Positions 23,775 through 32,062 are shown, counted from the stretch's first letter. The stretch: DNA of 44,208 bases from Actinomycetota bacterium (GCA_947454105.1 CANGIP010000017.1:1-44208); one strand, 5' to 3'. Notes: generated from the letters alone by a model not told the origin. Numbers and translations: made by a program.

Positions 23775-25550
23775 CTACGAAAAAGCGTTCAGCGTCCACC
23801 ACAGGTCAGGGGCCGAATCAACCGGGAAAGCTACAACACCAAAGCGGAATCCTGGTTCGGGTGTAAAAGCGTTATAACTCGCCAATTCAGCCGCTGCATC
23901 ATGATCAATCTCAAGTCCTGCCAAAGCCAATGACACCAAAGGTGACTCAAGGGCACTCAGAAACTCTTCATGCCCAATTGTCCGCAGTTGGGTCGCCAAG
24001 TTCACCTGCAGTTGGCGAACCTGCACCTCATCAATTTCATTAAATGGAGTCACCACACTCACAACCTGCGCTTCAGGTTGTGCTGCCAATAATGAAAACG
24101 CAGTTCCGGTGTCACAAACGAACCAAACGGTGGATGCCCCGCGTTTAAGTGCACGATCACCAAAGACCCATTCGGTCCCTGGTTCAATTCCGTTAGCTAT
24201 TCGACGCTCTTCAAAGTCGTACACAAGTGCCGGATATAGACCTACAAGTCCACCGTCACCCAACTTCAGCATGATTGGGCCGTCAACAGGGGTAGCGCTA
24301 TGAAACTCAACGGCCTGTTTGATGGCAAGGTGCACATTGTCGGCATCTGACGTGACTGTCCCGTGATCAACGGCCGGCAAAATCGCTCCGACAAGGTTCA
24401 AAACAAATAGCCCTATCGCCACGACGGTGACCATGGGCTGTCGGAACTTTGTGGTGTTAGCGAGAACGACGCCCAGAATCCATGCAAACACGAAGATCAC
24501 AATGATTGAGCGCCACAGAACGACATACGGAAACAGATAACCACGCACTTGTGCAACAGCCGCAATGCCGGCGATCAATATCGTCCAGATCAATGGCGCT
24601 GAATTCAAATACTGCCGGCGGGGCGAATCTTCGCTAGAACGCCACACCCAAACAGTCGTCGCGATAAGAAGCAAGACCACACCGATCAACCACGTCAATG
24701 AACTTGATGGAGCTTCACCTATCAGTCCGACTTCAGATGGACCCGACAACCATGAAGCCTGGGGGCTCATTTCAAATGACATCACATGTAACGCACGACT
24801 CAAGCCAGTTGACGGTTCGTGAGTCGTGACGAAATAGTGAGCAAGGTCTCCTAAATTCCGGATTGCTTGACGGAGATGGAAAAGATACGGAGTAAAGAGT
24901 AAGAGTGCTGTCGCAATCGGTCGAGTAATGGAACGTTGGTTCCCGCCCGTCCACCAAAAGACGATGCATGCCACCAAACCAACCAGGCTCACTATTGGTA
25001 AATAACCAACGTGTATCTGCACCACTATTGAAGCCGATACCCACATCAACCACATCGAGGGTCGATCGCGTTCGCTGACACCGAGAGCAGCCAACACAAA
25101 GAGAATGAAAAGTGGAAGCGCGAGATATGGAGTCCAGGCATCAACGCTGACTATGCGCCCAACGCTGACCCAACAAGCAAGAAGGGCTGCAACACCTAAT
25201 GCACTCCCCCAGGTTCCGCGCAATCGATGTCCCAACCATGCAATCCCAACCAGTAAGGCACTTGAATACATCGCGACACCAACGAACAGTCCCCAGGCCG
25301 CCCCACCAGATATCCAATGAAATGGAGCGAAAACATAGAAAATCAAGGCTCCTGGATGGTTCCACCCGTGCCAACTGTATTGGCCGACCGAAGGAAACGA
25401 TCCAGTGGCAGCGTCTTTGACAAGCAAAGCAAAAACCGCTCGGTCGCCTACCAAGATTGCTCCGTGACGGAGTGCGTTCACCAACGAAATGATGATCGGT
25501 ATGACGCCCAAAGCCGAAAGCAATAACCACCTAGGAAGCTTTTTCAGCAT
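23775..25550 (-). CDS. Polytopic membrane protein, GT-C glycosyltransferase-like
   Basis: 591 residues. The first ~400 contain about ten or more hydrophobic segments; the last ~180 are soluble and probably outside the membrane. The first loop (residues ~32-60) carries acidic residues (GDRAVFALLVKDAATG) followed by YSWHGWNHPGALIFYVFAP, the layout of GT-C enzymes that use polyprenyl-phosphate sugars. No conserved family signature could be named, so this is a fold-level guess. It may transfer sugars to wall polymers or glycoproteins. Its start lies 10 nt after the MarR gene stop, so both are likely on one mRNA. No strong ribosome-binding site was seen. Confidence 0.7.
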   Translation of the reverse strand: MLKKLPRWLLLSALGVIPIIISLVNALRHGAILVGDRAVFALLVKDAATGSFPSVGQYSWHGWNHPGALIFYVFAPFHWISGGAAWGLFVGVAMYSSALLVGIAWLGHRLRGTWGSALGVAALLACWVSVGRIVSVDAWTPYLALPLFILFVLAALGVSERDRPSMWLMWVSASIVVQIHVGYLPIVSLVGLVACIVFWWTGGNQRSITRPIATALLLFTPYLFHLRQAIRNLGDLAHYFVTTHEPSTGLSRALHVMSFEMSPQASWLSGPSEVGLIGEAPSSSLTWLIGVVLLLIATTVWVWRSSEDSPRRQYLNSAPLIWTILIAGIAAVAQVRGYLFPYVVLWRSIIVIFVFAWILGVVLANTTKFRQPMVTVVAIGLFVLNLVGAILPAVDHGTVTSDADNVHLAIKQAVEFHSATPVDGPIMLKLGDGGLVGLYPALVYDFEERRIANGIEPGTEWVFGDRALKRGASTVWFVCDTGTAFSLLAAQPEAQVVSVVTPFNEIDEVQVRQLQVNLATQLRTIGHEEFLSALESPLVSLALAGLEIDHDAAAELASYNAFTPEPGFRFGVVAFPVDSAPDLWWTLNAFS

Positions 25551-25560
25551 GGTTGATGAT

Positions 25561-26007
25561 TCACTTTTTAAACGGTGAAACTTTGGTGAGCGCGCGCACC
25601 ATCGTGCTGACTTCGGTTTCGCTCAGGCCACTCGCGAACTCGCGTTGAATCGCGCGACGATACAAAATATTGGAGTCACGCCAAACTAATCGTCCCATCC
25701 GAGTCAGTCGCACCATCACGGCGCGATTGTCGTCAACCGTTGGAGCATCGTCACGAGTGACATAACCGCGTTCAACAAGTGAGTCAATACGACGCGACAA
25801 ACTGCTGGGAACGGCCGAGAGAACTTCACATAATTCTTTGACTCGCATTTGGTCATTGCTCTGAGCCAGTGCCGCGAGTAAATCGAATTGGGGCAATGCC
25901 AAGTGAAACTCGTCAAACATCTCAGCTTCAATGCTGCGCGAAACTACCTCACCGGCAGTTTGAAATGCCCGCCACAGGGCAACACGTTCAGCATCAAGAC
26001 GAGGCAC
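25561..26007 (-). CDS. MarR-family transcriptional regulator
   Basis: 148 residues from GTG 26007. The winged helix-turn-helix is clear at ~45-105 (LPQFDLLAALAQSNDQMRVKELCEVLSAVPSSLSRRIDSLVERGYVTRDDAPTVDD...), with the family's DxR wing reading DDNRAVMVRLT. Flanking helices provide the dimer interface. MarR proteins are usually repressors released by small phenolic or other ligands. The gene has its own promoter, and an imperfect palindrome between the -35 and -10 boxes could be its operator. It is followed 10 nt later by a GT-C-like membrane protein gene and lies 43 bp downstream of a ferredoxin reductase gene. Confidence 0.92.
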   Translation of the reverse strand: MPRLDAERVALWRAFQTAGEVVSRSIEAEMFDEFHLALPQFDLLAALAQSNDQMRVKELCEVLSAVPSSLSRRIDSLVERGYVTRDDAPTVDDNRAVMVRLTRMGRLVWRDSNILYRRAIQREFASGLSETEVSTMVRALTKVSPFKK

Positions 26008-26013
26008 TGCAAA

Positions 26014-26042
26014 AGACTAACCAATTGTCAGTGCGTTGTCAC
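26014..26042 (-). promoter_or_regulatory. Promoter of the marR gene with -35 and -10 boxes
   Basis: On the minus strand GTGACA (26042-26037, 5 of 6 to TTGACA), a 17-nt spacer, TAGTCT (26019-26014), then 6 nt to GTG 26007. This is the clearest complete promoter of the leaderless set. The imperfect palindrome 26016-26032 (ACTaAC...GTcAGT) overlaps the -10 and spacer and is a candidate MarR operator. Confidence 0.6.
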
Positions 26043-26050
26043 GAGATTGT

Positions 26051-27283
26051 TCAGGTTGCAACAAACGTCGACACCAACTCAAGTGCTTGTTCCCATGTGG
26101 CACGTTCTGCCAACAGTTTTCGAAACGGCATGAGTTGTTTTGGACGACTGACACCGAGAGCAGCTTTGAGATAGCCATCTTTTTCGTAGAGCGCAACAAA
26201 AGAACGCTCTTCTGGCGAACCAACCACAATGTGTGCAATTTCGTCACCGTTGGCGCGACCCAAGAATTGAATACGGGCGGTGAATTGATCACTCCAGAAA
26301 AATGGCACGGCTGAATACGGTTTGGCTTGCTCGCCTCGTGAAACCGCAAGCAAGTTAGATGCCGCGGCGGCACCCTGCTCGGACGCGGTTGTCCAATGTT
26401 CGACGCGCATTTCTTGGTCGTACAGATTGTTGAACCAGCGACACACATCACCTGCTGCATAAATACCTGGTACGCCAGCATTAAGAGTCGTGTCGCAAAC
26501 AACACCGTCGCGTAATTCGAGTTCGGTGTTTTCGAGCCACTGCGTTGCGGGTACGACACCGATGCCGACAACCACGACGTCGGCTGGGACAACTTCCCCG
26601 TCATCTAAACCGACACCGCCCACTGAACCCAAACTGCCTTCAACCAATCCGGCAACCTTGACGTTAAATCTCATCAAGACGCCGTTATCTGCGTGTACTA
26701 ATGCCGCTGCATGGCCCATGTCGGCACCGAGGCCACGCATCATGGGGGCGGGTGCTCCTTCAAGGACGGTGACTTCAGACCCACGACTGCGCGCGGTGGC
26801 CGCAACTTCAAGGCCAATAAAACCGGCGCCAATCACAACAACCCGAGCGCCCGGATTCAGGTCGGCCCGCAAAGCCAGCGAATCATCAAGGGTTCGCACC
26901 ACATGCACGCCGCTCCAATCTGGCTGGTTGGGCAACTTGCGAACTCCCGAACCGGTGGCGATGATCAAACCATCAAATGAAATCGTCTCACCAGAAGCCA
27001 AGGTGATGATCTGGTTCTTGGAATCAAGTGATGTCGCCGCCGAACCGAGCTTCCATTCAATGTTCAGTTTGGCGAGGTCTTCGGGTTTACGCAGTGAGAT
27101 GCGGTCGGCTTCCCATTCACCCGAGAGAACTTTCTTAGATAGTGGTGGACGATCGTAGGGTTGGCGATCTTCGGCACCGACGATGATGATTCGGCCTTCG
27201 TATTTTTCGAGCCGCAATGTTTCGGCGGCTCGCAATCCAGCCAACGACGACCCGACGATGACCACAGTGTTCAATTCACTCAC
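26051..27283 (-). CDS. FAD-dependent ferredoxin/rubredoxin-type reductase
   Basis: 410 residues from GTG 27283. An N-terminal FAD-binding GSSLAGLRAAE lies at ~11-21, and YDRPPLSK is typical of the putidaredoxin/rhodocoxin/ferredoxin reductase family. The NAD-binding VVIGAGFIGLEVA (~147-159) and the second FAD segment GIYAAGDVC (~273-281) follow, then the reductase C-terminal domain (EHWTTASEQG...). It moves electrons from NAD(P)H to a small iron-sulfur protein feeding cytochrome P450s or ring-hydroxylating oxygenases. No ferredoxin or oxygenase gene is adjacent. A TACCGT hexamer exactly 6 nt upstream of GTG indicates leaderless transcription, with a large inverted repeat over the promoter. 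Confidence 0.93.
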   Translation of the reverse strand: MSELNTVVIVGSSLAGLRAAETLRLEKYEGRIIIVGAEDRQPYDRPPLSKKVLSGEWEADRISLRKPEDLAKLNIEWKLGSAATSLDSKNQIITLASGETISFDGLIIATGSGVRKLPNQPDWSGVHVVRTLDDSLALRADLNPGARVVVIGAGFIGLEVAATARSRGSEVTVLEGAPAPMMRGLGADMGHAAALVHADNGVLMRFNVKVAGLVEGSLGSVGGVGLDDGEVVPADVVVVGIGVVPATQWLENTELELRDGVVCDTTLNAGVPGIYAAGDVCRWFNNLYDQEMRVEHWTTASEQGAAAASNLLAVSRGEQAKPYSAVPFFWSDQFTARIQFLGRANGDEIAHIVVGSPEERSFVALYEKDGYLKAALGVSRPKQLMPFRKLLAERATWEQALELVSTFVAT

Positions 27284-27289
27284 GCCTTA

Positions 27290-27320
27290 ACGGTACCTAC
27301 AGTTGTGATTCTGGTGTCAA
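27290..27320 (-). promoter_or_regulatory. Promoter of the ferredoxin reductase gene
   Basis: On the minus strand a perfect TTGACA (27320-27315) is followed by a 19-nt spacer and TACCGT (27295-27290), then 6 nt to GTG 27283. The spacer is longer than optimal, which may make the promoter activator-dependent. The -35 overlaps the proximal arm of the inverted repeat at 27307-27357. Confidence 0.5.
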
Positions 27321-27357
27321 TTTCTTCGCTATATCCAACTTAAACGACACCAGAATC
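27307..27357. promoter_or_regulatory. Perfect 12-bp inverted repeat over the ferredoxin reductase promoter
   Basis: GATTCTGGTGTC (27307-27318) and its exact reverse complement GACACCAGAATC (27346-27357) are separated by 27 nt. The distal arm abuts the stop codon of the upstream phosphoesterase gene; the proximal arm covers the -35 of the ferredoxin reductase promoter. It could be a paired operator or a hairpin ending the upstream transcript. No T-run follows on the minus strand, which argues against a standard terminator. Confidence 0.55.
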
Positions 27358-28329
27358 TCAGGGGAAGGAGACAAGGTTGAGACTTGGCTCAAGCTTTGAC
27401 TCACCGTTCCAGCGGTAGGCCTTCAGTGGGCCGCCATTGCCGGCGCTGTAGTCAACGCACATTGCGTGATCAGAAATGATTTCATCATCATCGTCACACC
27501 AATAGTGGCCAAAGAAAAGTGGAATGGTGTCACCATATGGCTCGGGATTACCCGGCGGTACGGGCTCCGCTGTCAACGGAGGAAATGGTTGACCGTCTAA
27601 AGTTTCGCTACGACCGGGGATACGTGCTGCGAAATCCATTGTCTTTGATCGAGGATCCCACCATGCGAATCGAGCGCTGTCTCTGGGAATCTCATCCTTG
27701 TCCTTGTATCTGAGACCGCGTGGTAATTCAATCTCAGGACCCTTCACCAAAGTTTCAAGGTGAGTGTGATCTTCATGACCTTCAATACTCATCGTGACCA
27801 TCAATTCGTCCGTCACGGTGTTGTTCGGCCCGAGCTTCGGACGCAGTCGATTCATTGATGCAGGATCCCAGCACGCATGAATGATTCGTAACCCATCACG
27901 TTCAAGCCACAGCGGGATCGACTTGAACCATTGAATGACTTCACGATGGAGTTCTGAACCTTCAACGACATCTTCCAAGAATTTCTGGTGTTGCCCAAAG
28001 TTTTTGGCGGCCCATTCGCCTTGGTGAGTACGAAGGAAGTCACCTGGCTTATTTGGATTCGGTGTTGCGTACGCAATGGCATTGAACTCGTGATTGCCCA
28101 TCACTATGTGGGCGTGTCCGGCTTCAACCATGCGCTTGGCAATCATCACCGAATCAACTTGTCGTGGCCCTCGGTCAATCAAGTCGCCAACGAAAATCAC
28201 CTTGCGCTCAGGATGCTGCCAAGTTCCATCAACCAACGTGTAGTCCATCTTGCGCAGAAGGCCCTCAAGTTTGTCGGCATGTCCATGAACATCGCCGACG
28301 ATATCGTATCCAAATCGCAAACCATTCAT
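27358..28329 (-). CDS. Metallophosphoesterase, PrpE/Ap4A-hydrolase-like
   Basis: 323 residues from ATG 28329, chosen over an upstream in-frame start because GAGGAG lies about 7 nt before it. Calcineurin-like motifs are present in order: GDVHG (~12), GDLIDRG (~46), GNHE (~78), then HACWD and FFGHYW, which supply the later metal-binding histidines. This matches the PrpE / bis(5'-nucleosyl)-tetraphosphatase group of the PPP family, although at over 300 residues it is longer than B. subtilis PrpE (~245). A nucleotide or protein phosphate is the likely substrate. The next gene downstream on this strand is the ferredoxin reductase, 74 bp away. Confidence 0.88.
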   Translation of the reverse strand: MNGLRFGYDIVGDVHGHADKLEGLLRKMDYTLVDGTWQHPERKVIFVGDLIDRGPRQVDSVMIAKRMVEAGHAHIVMGNHEFNAIAYATPNPNKPGDFLRTHQGEWAAKNFGQHQKFLEDVVEGSELHREVIQWFKSIPLWLERDGLRIIHACWDPASMNRLRPKLGPNNTVTDELMVTMSIEGHEDHTHLETLVKGPEIELPRGLRYKDKDEIPRDSARFAWWDPRSKTMDFAARIPGRSETLDGQPFPPLTAEPVPPGNPEPYGDTIPLFFGHYWCDDDDEIISDHAMCVDYSAGNGGPLKAYRWNGESKLEPSLNLVSFP

Positions 28330-28407
28330 GGTTGTTCTCCTCAGTTCCACATGAAAACTAATAGACGCCCAGTTTCAAGTTTCGTATTAGGCATTATCAG
28401 TATGAGC

Positions 28408-28926
28408 TCATCCCCCGACGGGGGTTGAGTTGAAGAGTTGCAAGAGCCAACTCGGCAACATGTCGACTTCCAAAACCATTTCGTCGTTGGCCGCAGTGTC
28501 AACAAATTCAACACCAGCTGGCATTTCGCGAACTGGCAAGTGGCCATAGAAGTCCTCAATCCAGAGAACTCGTCGACCGGCGGCCAACGCCGATTCGGCC
28601 AAGGCATATGCCGCTGCCGCCTTCCAGTCAACGAATCGACTTTTTGTTCCATCGTCCACCACCGGCAATTGTTCAATGCCAAGGTGTTCGGCAATTTCGT
28701 CATTCGCACGATGACGCCAAGTGGTGCACCAGTGCACTTCGCCAACGTCGGTGAGTTGTCGAACCAACCATCCCATGTAATCGGGAATGTGCACCGTGTG
28801 TCCATGGCTATAAACCTGGTCAATGCCCCAGTCACGGTCGAGGCCGCTCAGAGCGTTTAAGTCATTGATGACTCCATCAATGTCGAGAAGGATCAGTGGT
28901 TGCGAGTTAAAGGTTGAGTTTGTCAT
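28408..28926 (-). CDS. HAD-superfamily protein
   Basis: 172 residues from ATG 28926; the open frame runs to 29022 but the extra residues lack family features and would overlap the divergent gene. The HAD motif I is LLDIDGVIND with Asp15 and Asp17. The segment EVHWCTTWRHRANDEIAEHLG and the late VLWIEDF acidic motif fit the HAD family found as a domain in Swiss-army-knife RNA repair proteins. A phosphatase activity is likely but the substrate is unknown. It is divergent from the SpoU methyltransferase, 70 bp between starts. Confidence 0.82.
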   Translation of the reverse strand: MTNSTFNSQPLILLDIDGVINDLNALSGLDRDWGIDQVYSHGHTVHIPDYMGWLVRQLTDVGEVHWCTTWRHRANDEIAEHLGIEQLPVVDDGTKSRFVDWKAAAAYALAESALAAGRRVLWIEDFYGHLPVREMPAGVEFVDTAANDEMVLEVDMLPSWLLQLFNSTPVGG

Positions 28927-28996
28927 ACCTGATAAACGCTGGTTCCTGACAAAAATGTGCGCGTACGAAATGAGATACCTCAGGCAGAATGCATGA

Positions 28997-29818
28997 GTGA
29001 GTATTAATCCGATCGAAATCACCGACCCTGCCGATCCCCGATTGGCCGATTATGTCGGGCTCAGCGATCCTGAGATTCGTCGTCGCTCAGCTGACAATCA
29101 GTTCTTCATCTCTGAGGGAGTCGAAGTTGTTCGGCGTCTTGTTGTATCAAGTATGCGACTTCGTTCGATCGTGCTTTCACCCAACCGAGTTGACATCATG
29201 ACTCCGGCCTTGGCAAAAGTTGCTTGCCCGATTTATGTCGCCGATCGCAAAGTCATTTCAAGCGTCGTCGGCTTTGATATGCACCGTGGCGTTGTCGGCT
29301 CGGCCTTTCGTCCAGAACCATTAACACTTGATGAGGTCTTGTCTCACCCTCCGCTCTACGGACCACGTCATCGCATCGCAATCCTTGAAGGTCTCGGCGA
29401 TCACGAAAATCTTGGGGCGATTGCTCGATCGGCACGGGCATTTCATATTGACGCCATTGTCATCGACCCAACTTGTGCCGATCCGTATTACCGCCGCACG
29501 GTACGCGTATCAATGGGTGAAATTCTCTTCCTGCCGATCGTGAACATGAACATTGCCGAAGCGATGTCCGTCGTGCGTCGCAAGAGTGGCTCGGTTCTAG
29601 CATTCACACCAAATGCTCACGCCGTCTCGCTTCATGATTTCGTCGACACCAAACCGGGACCGCTTGCTCTCGTCTTTGGTTCAGAAGGAAATGGCCTGCC
29701 CGCCGAGACTCTCTCAGCTGCTGACCATCAAATCCGAATTCCAATTGCTCAAGATGTTGATTCGCTGAATGTCGGCCACGCTGCTGCCGTTGCTTTCGCG
29801 CTCACATCTCCGCGATAA
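28997..29818 (+). CDS. SpoU/TrmH-family RNA 2'-O-methyltransferase
   Basis: 273 residues from GTG 28997. An N-terminal substrate-binding part (~1-100) contains FFISEGVEVVRRL. The SPOUT catalytic domain (~115-270) carries the three family motifs: GDHENLGAIARSARAF, LALVFGSEGNGLP and IPIAQDVDSLNVGHAAAVAFA. These form the knotted SAM-binding site. It methylates the 2'-OH of a tRNA or rRNA nucleotide; the exact target cannot be told. An in-frame stop directly before the GTG fixes the start. The gene ends 35 bp before the delta-60 repeat gene. Confidence 0.94.
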   Translation: MSINPIEITDPADPRLADYVGLSDPEIRRRSADNQFFISEGVEVVRRLVVSSMRLRSIVLSPNRVDIMTPALAKVACPIYVADRKVISSVVGFDMHRGVVGSAFRPEPLTLDEVLSHPPLYGPRHRIAILEGLGDHENLGAIARSARAFHIDAIVIDPTCADPYYRRTVRVSMGEILFLPIVNMNIAEAMSVVRRKSGSVLAFTPNAHAVSLHDFVDTKPGPLALVFGSEGNGLPAETLSAADHQIRIPIAQDVDSLNVGHAAAVAFALTSPR

Positions 29819-29841
29819 ATGCTCCTAGGCGGTTGTTTCCG

Positions 29842-29847
29842 TAGACT
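29842..29847 (+). promoter_or_regulatory. -10 element TAGACT of a likely leaderless promoter
   Basis: TAGACT is followed by exactly 6 nt and then GTG 29854. The 6-nt stretch CTCCTC is not a Shine-Dalgarno sequence. Confidence 0.6.
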
Positions 29848-29853
29848 CTCCTC

Positions 29854-31326
29854 GTGAAAAAGCTCTTGTCGGTCCTCGTTGCTTTTGGTGCAGTTTTCAT
29901 CACTCATTCAATTGCACACGCAAGTGATGGAGACCTTGACTCAACTTGGGGCGGAACTGGTGTCGTTATTTCGGCACACAATGATCCATCAGTGGCCTAT
30001 GTAATCGCTAACTATCCAGATGATCGTGTATTAGCAGTTGGTTCAATCACCGAAGGCCCGTCGTCGCGGATTCTTGTCAATCGTTTTCTCAACGATGGCA
30101 CCTTTGATACAACCTGCAATAGCACCGGAGAATTTATTGACACAGTCAATGATGCAATCGCGAGTGATGTAGTCGTCCTACCCGACGGATCGTTTGTTAT
30201 TACTGGGCAAATGCAGATCAATAGCAAAGGGACTCTTTTTCTTGCCAAGTTCACAAGTACATGCAATGTTGATACGACATTCGGAGATAACGGCCTCGCA
30301 ACATACTTCGCTGGTGACAGCACATCTGGTACGGCATTAGCTCTTCAATCAAACGGGTCTATCGTTGTAGCCGGGTACGAATACCTGTCATTTTCAGACG
30401 GTGGCGCACAACGAATTCTCATCACGCGGTTTACCGCCACCGGTATTCTTGATAATTCGTTCGTTAACAATGGTGCATTCATCTCATCATCAAGCGAAGA
30501 AGGCCAAGCCAGAGATCTTGTCATTAACGATGTTGGCGAAATAATTTTTGTTGGTTCAATTGCCGGCAGCGGAGCAACCGATTTAGCCCTCGTAGGACGA
30601 CTGTCAAATACTGGTCATCTTGATACCACATTCGCTAACGATGGCTATTTCATTGACGGACTCGGTGGCGATCCGCAATTTGACTCCGTCGCTCAACGAG
30701 CTAACGGTAACTTTGTTGCGGTCGGCTCCTACGCTGAGATATCTGCTGACTCCTCTAAAAATATTTTAGTCGTATGTTTGACTAGCGCTGGTCTGTTCGA
30801 TACCGAATGCGGTCCCGATGGTTGGGGCTACTTTGGTGGCCGTCGCGGAGTTGACACTTTCACCAAAAGTGTCGTGATTACCGATGATGGATTCATCATT
30901 CTTGGTGGCATTACTTTCCCAGTATTTGGAGAACCAGCCAATCCATACGTCATGCGCTTAGACCACACAGCAAATCTTGATACTTCTTTCGCACAGAACG
31001 GCGTCTGGACGGACTCGTCATTGATTGGACGAATATATTCGGTTTCAATTCAAAACGATGGACGAATTATTGGGTCGGGGGAAATTGATAGTCAAGGAAC
31101 TTTAAGTTTGGGGATAATTCGACTCGCCAACACAGTGACAGTCACAACGACATCAACAACCGTCGCCCCAGTTGTCACAACCACATCAACAATTGCCCCG
31201 GCAACAACTATTGCTTCCAATCAACTTCCGGCAACGGGTCATGACGAAAATGATTTGATGTTTGCGGTTGCATTCTTCGGAATTGGATGTCTGCTCTTGG
31301 GCTTACGCCGTCGAGTACTTCGTTAA
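29854..31326 (+). CDS. LPATG-anchored surface protein with delta-60 repeats
   Basis: 490 residues from GTG 29854. A signal peptide covers ~1-23 (KKLLSVLVAFGAVFITHSIAHAS). About seven delta-60 repeats follow (DUF5122 type), marked by short segments such as DGDLDSTWGGTG, DGTFDTTCNSTG, TCNVDTTFGDNG, TGHLDTTFANDG and TANLDTSFAQNG, spaced about 60 residues apart; a beta-propeller is likely. A Thr/Val/Ala-rich wall-spanning region (~425-455) leads to LPATG (458-462; bases 31225-31239), a hydrophobic helix and the RRR tail. This is a complete sortase sorting signal. The function is unknown, probably adhesion or surface structure. The stop overlaps the convergent SnoaL-like gene by 4 bp. Confidence 0.9.
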   Translation: MKKLLSVLVAFGAVFITHSIAHASDGDLDSTWGGTGVVISAHNDPSVAYVIANYPDDRVLAVGSITEGPSSRILVNRFLNDGTFDTTCNSTGEFIDTVNDAIASDVVVLPDGSFVITGQMQINSKGTLFLAKFTSTCNVDTTFGDNGLATYFAGDSTSGTALALQSNGSIVVAGYEYLSFSDGGAQRILITRFTATGILDNSFVNNGAFISSSSEEGQARDLVINDVGEIIFVGSIAGSGATDLALVGRLSNTGHLDTTFANDGYFIDGLGGDPQFDSVAQRANGNFVAVGSYAEISADSSKNILVVCLTSAGLFDTECGPDGWGYFGGRRGVDTFTKSVVITDDGFIILGGITFPVFGEPANPYVMRLDHTANLDTSFAQNGVWTDSSLIGRIYSVSIQNDGRIIGSGEIDSQGTLSLGIIRLANTVTVTTTSTTVAPVVTTTSTIAPATTIASNQLPATGHDENDLMFAVAFFGIGCLLLGLRRRVLR

Positions 31327-31979
31327 CTTCGGGCGTCGTCCCAATAATCTTCAGAACTCACGTGATCACCGTCAATGTTGTGCAACGTCCAACCAGGAAA
31401 ATCTCCGGTGGCGATGTGACAGGTCCATTGAACCCAAGCAACAGAATCTTCAACTCCTAAGTCGTTCACAGTGACGGTTCCATCTTCAACGGGTGACCAC
31501 GAAGTCATACGTTGATTCCAGAACTCGGTGATCACATTTAAACTCCGACCAGTTTGACTGTTGCCCTTTTCGACAAGTGCAGCACTTGCGGCGTTGGGTC
31601 GGCGATCGGGACGAATGCGCGCGTACGACGGAGCATCCACATAGTCGACAACGAAACAGACTTTGCCATCTCGTAATCGATAAATACTTTGACCAGGTAT
31701 CGGATGTTCAACTCCGTTGATCGGAACCACCATGTTCCACTTGGCCCATCCCACATGCGTGTCAGCGCACGTCTCCCAATTCGCGAAGTACACACCCATT
31801 TTGGGGATGACCTTTTCCATCTCCGACATGAATTCGTGGATGGCCGCTTTGCCAACTTGGGCTCCAGCAAAGGGGTCGTAGTAGATCGCGTCATCGGTAA
31901 AGAGTTCGACCAGACGGGTGTACTTTTGGTCGTCTTCAACTTGACCGAACCGATCAATGATCACTTTTGAATCGCTCAT
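31323..31979 (-). CDS. SnoaL/NTF2-like fold protein
   Basis: 218 residues. The first ~130 fit the SnoaL/NTF2 cone fold: YTRLVELFTDDAIYYDPFAGAQVGKAAIHEFM, then VGWAKWNMVVPINGVEHPIPGQSIYRLRDGKVCFVVDYVD. The remaining ~85 residues (TVTVNDLGVEDSVAWVQWTCHIATG...) resemble part of a second such domain, making the protein longer than single-domain members. The family includes isomerases, hydrolases and binding proteins, so no reaction can be given. A TACATT hexamer exactly 6 nt upstream of ATG 31979 suggests a leaderless mRNA. It is divergent from a TetR regulator, with a dyad in between, so TetR control is plausible. Confidence 0.82.
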   Translation of the reverse strand: MSDSKVIIDRFGQVEDDQKYTRLVELFTDDAIYYDPFAGAQVGKAAIHEFMSEMEKVIPKMGVYFANWETCADTHVGWAKWNMVVPINGVEHPIPGQSIYRLRDGKVCFVVDYVDAPSYARIRPDRRPNAASAALVEKGNSQTGRSLNVITEFWNQRMTSWSPVEDGTVTVNDLGVEDSVAWVQWTCHIATGDFPGWTLHNIDGDHVSSEDYWDDARS

Positions 31980-31985
31980 AAAAGC

Positions 31986-31991
31986 AATGTA
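31986..31991 (-). promoter_or_regulatory. -10 element TACATT of a likely leaderless promoter (SnoaL-like gene)
   Basis: On the minus strand TACATT is followed by exactly 6 nt and then ATG 31979. The dyad at 32001-32021 lies 9 bp upstream of this -10, where a repressor would block polymerase. Confidence 0.6.
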
Positions 31992-32000
31992 GTCCGTTTT

Positions 32001-32021
32001 TCATATGGTTTCTATATATGA
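32001..32021. promoter_or_regulatory. Candidate TetR operator between divergent genes
   Basis: TCATAT-N9-ATATGA is an inverted repeat of 21 bp in the 83-bp gap between the SnoaL-like gene and the divergent tetR gene. Its size and place fit a TetR-family operator controlling both. The AT-rich arms mean chance occurrence is possible. Confidence 0.45.
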
Positions 32022-32062
32022 TATTTAAGTAATAGCTGGCGTGAGCCCGTTGAAGTCGCTAG

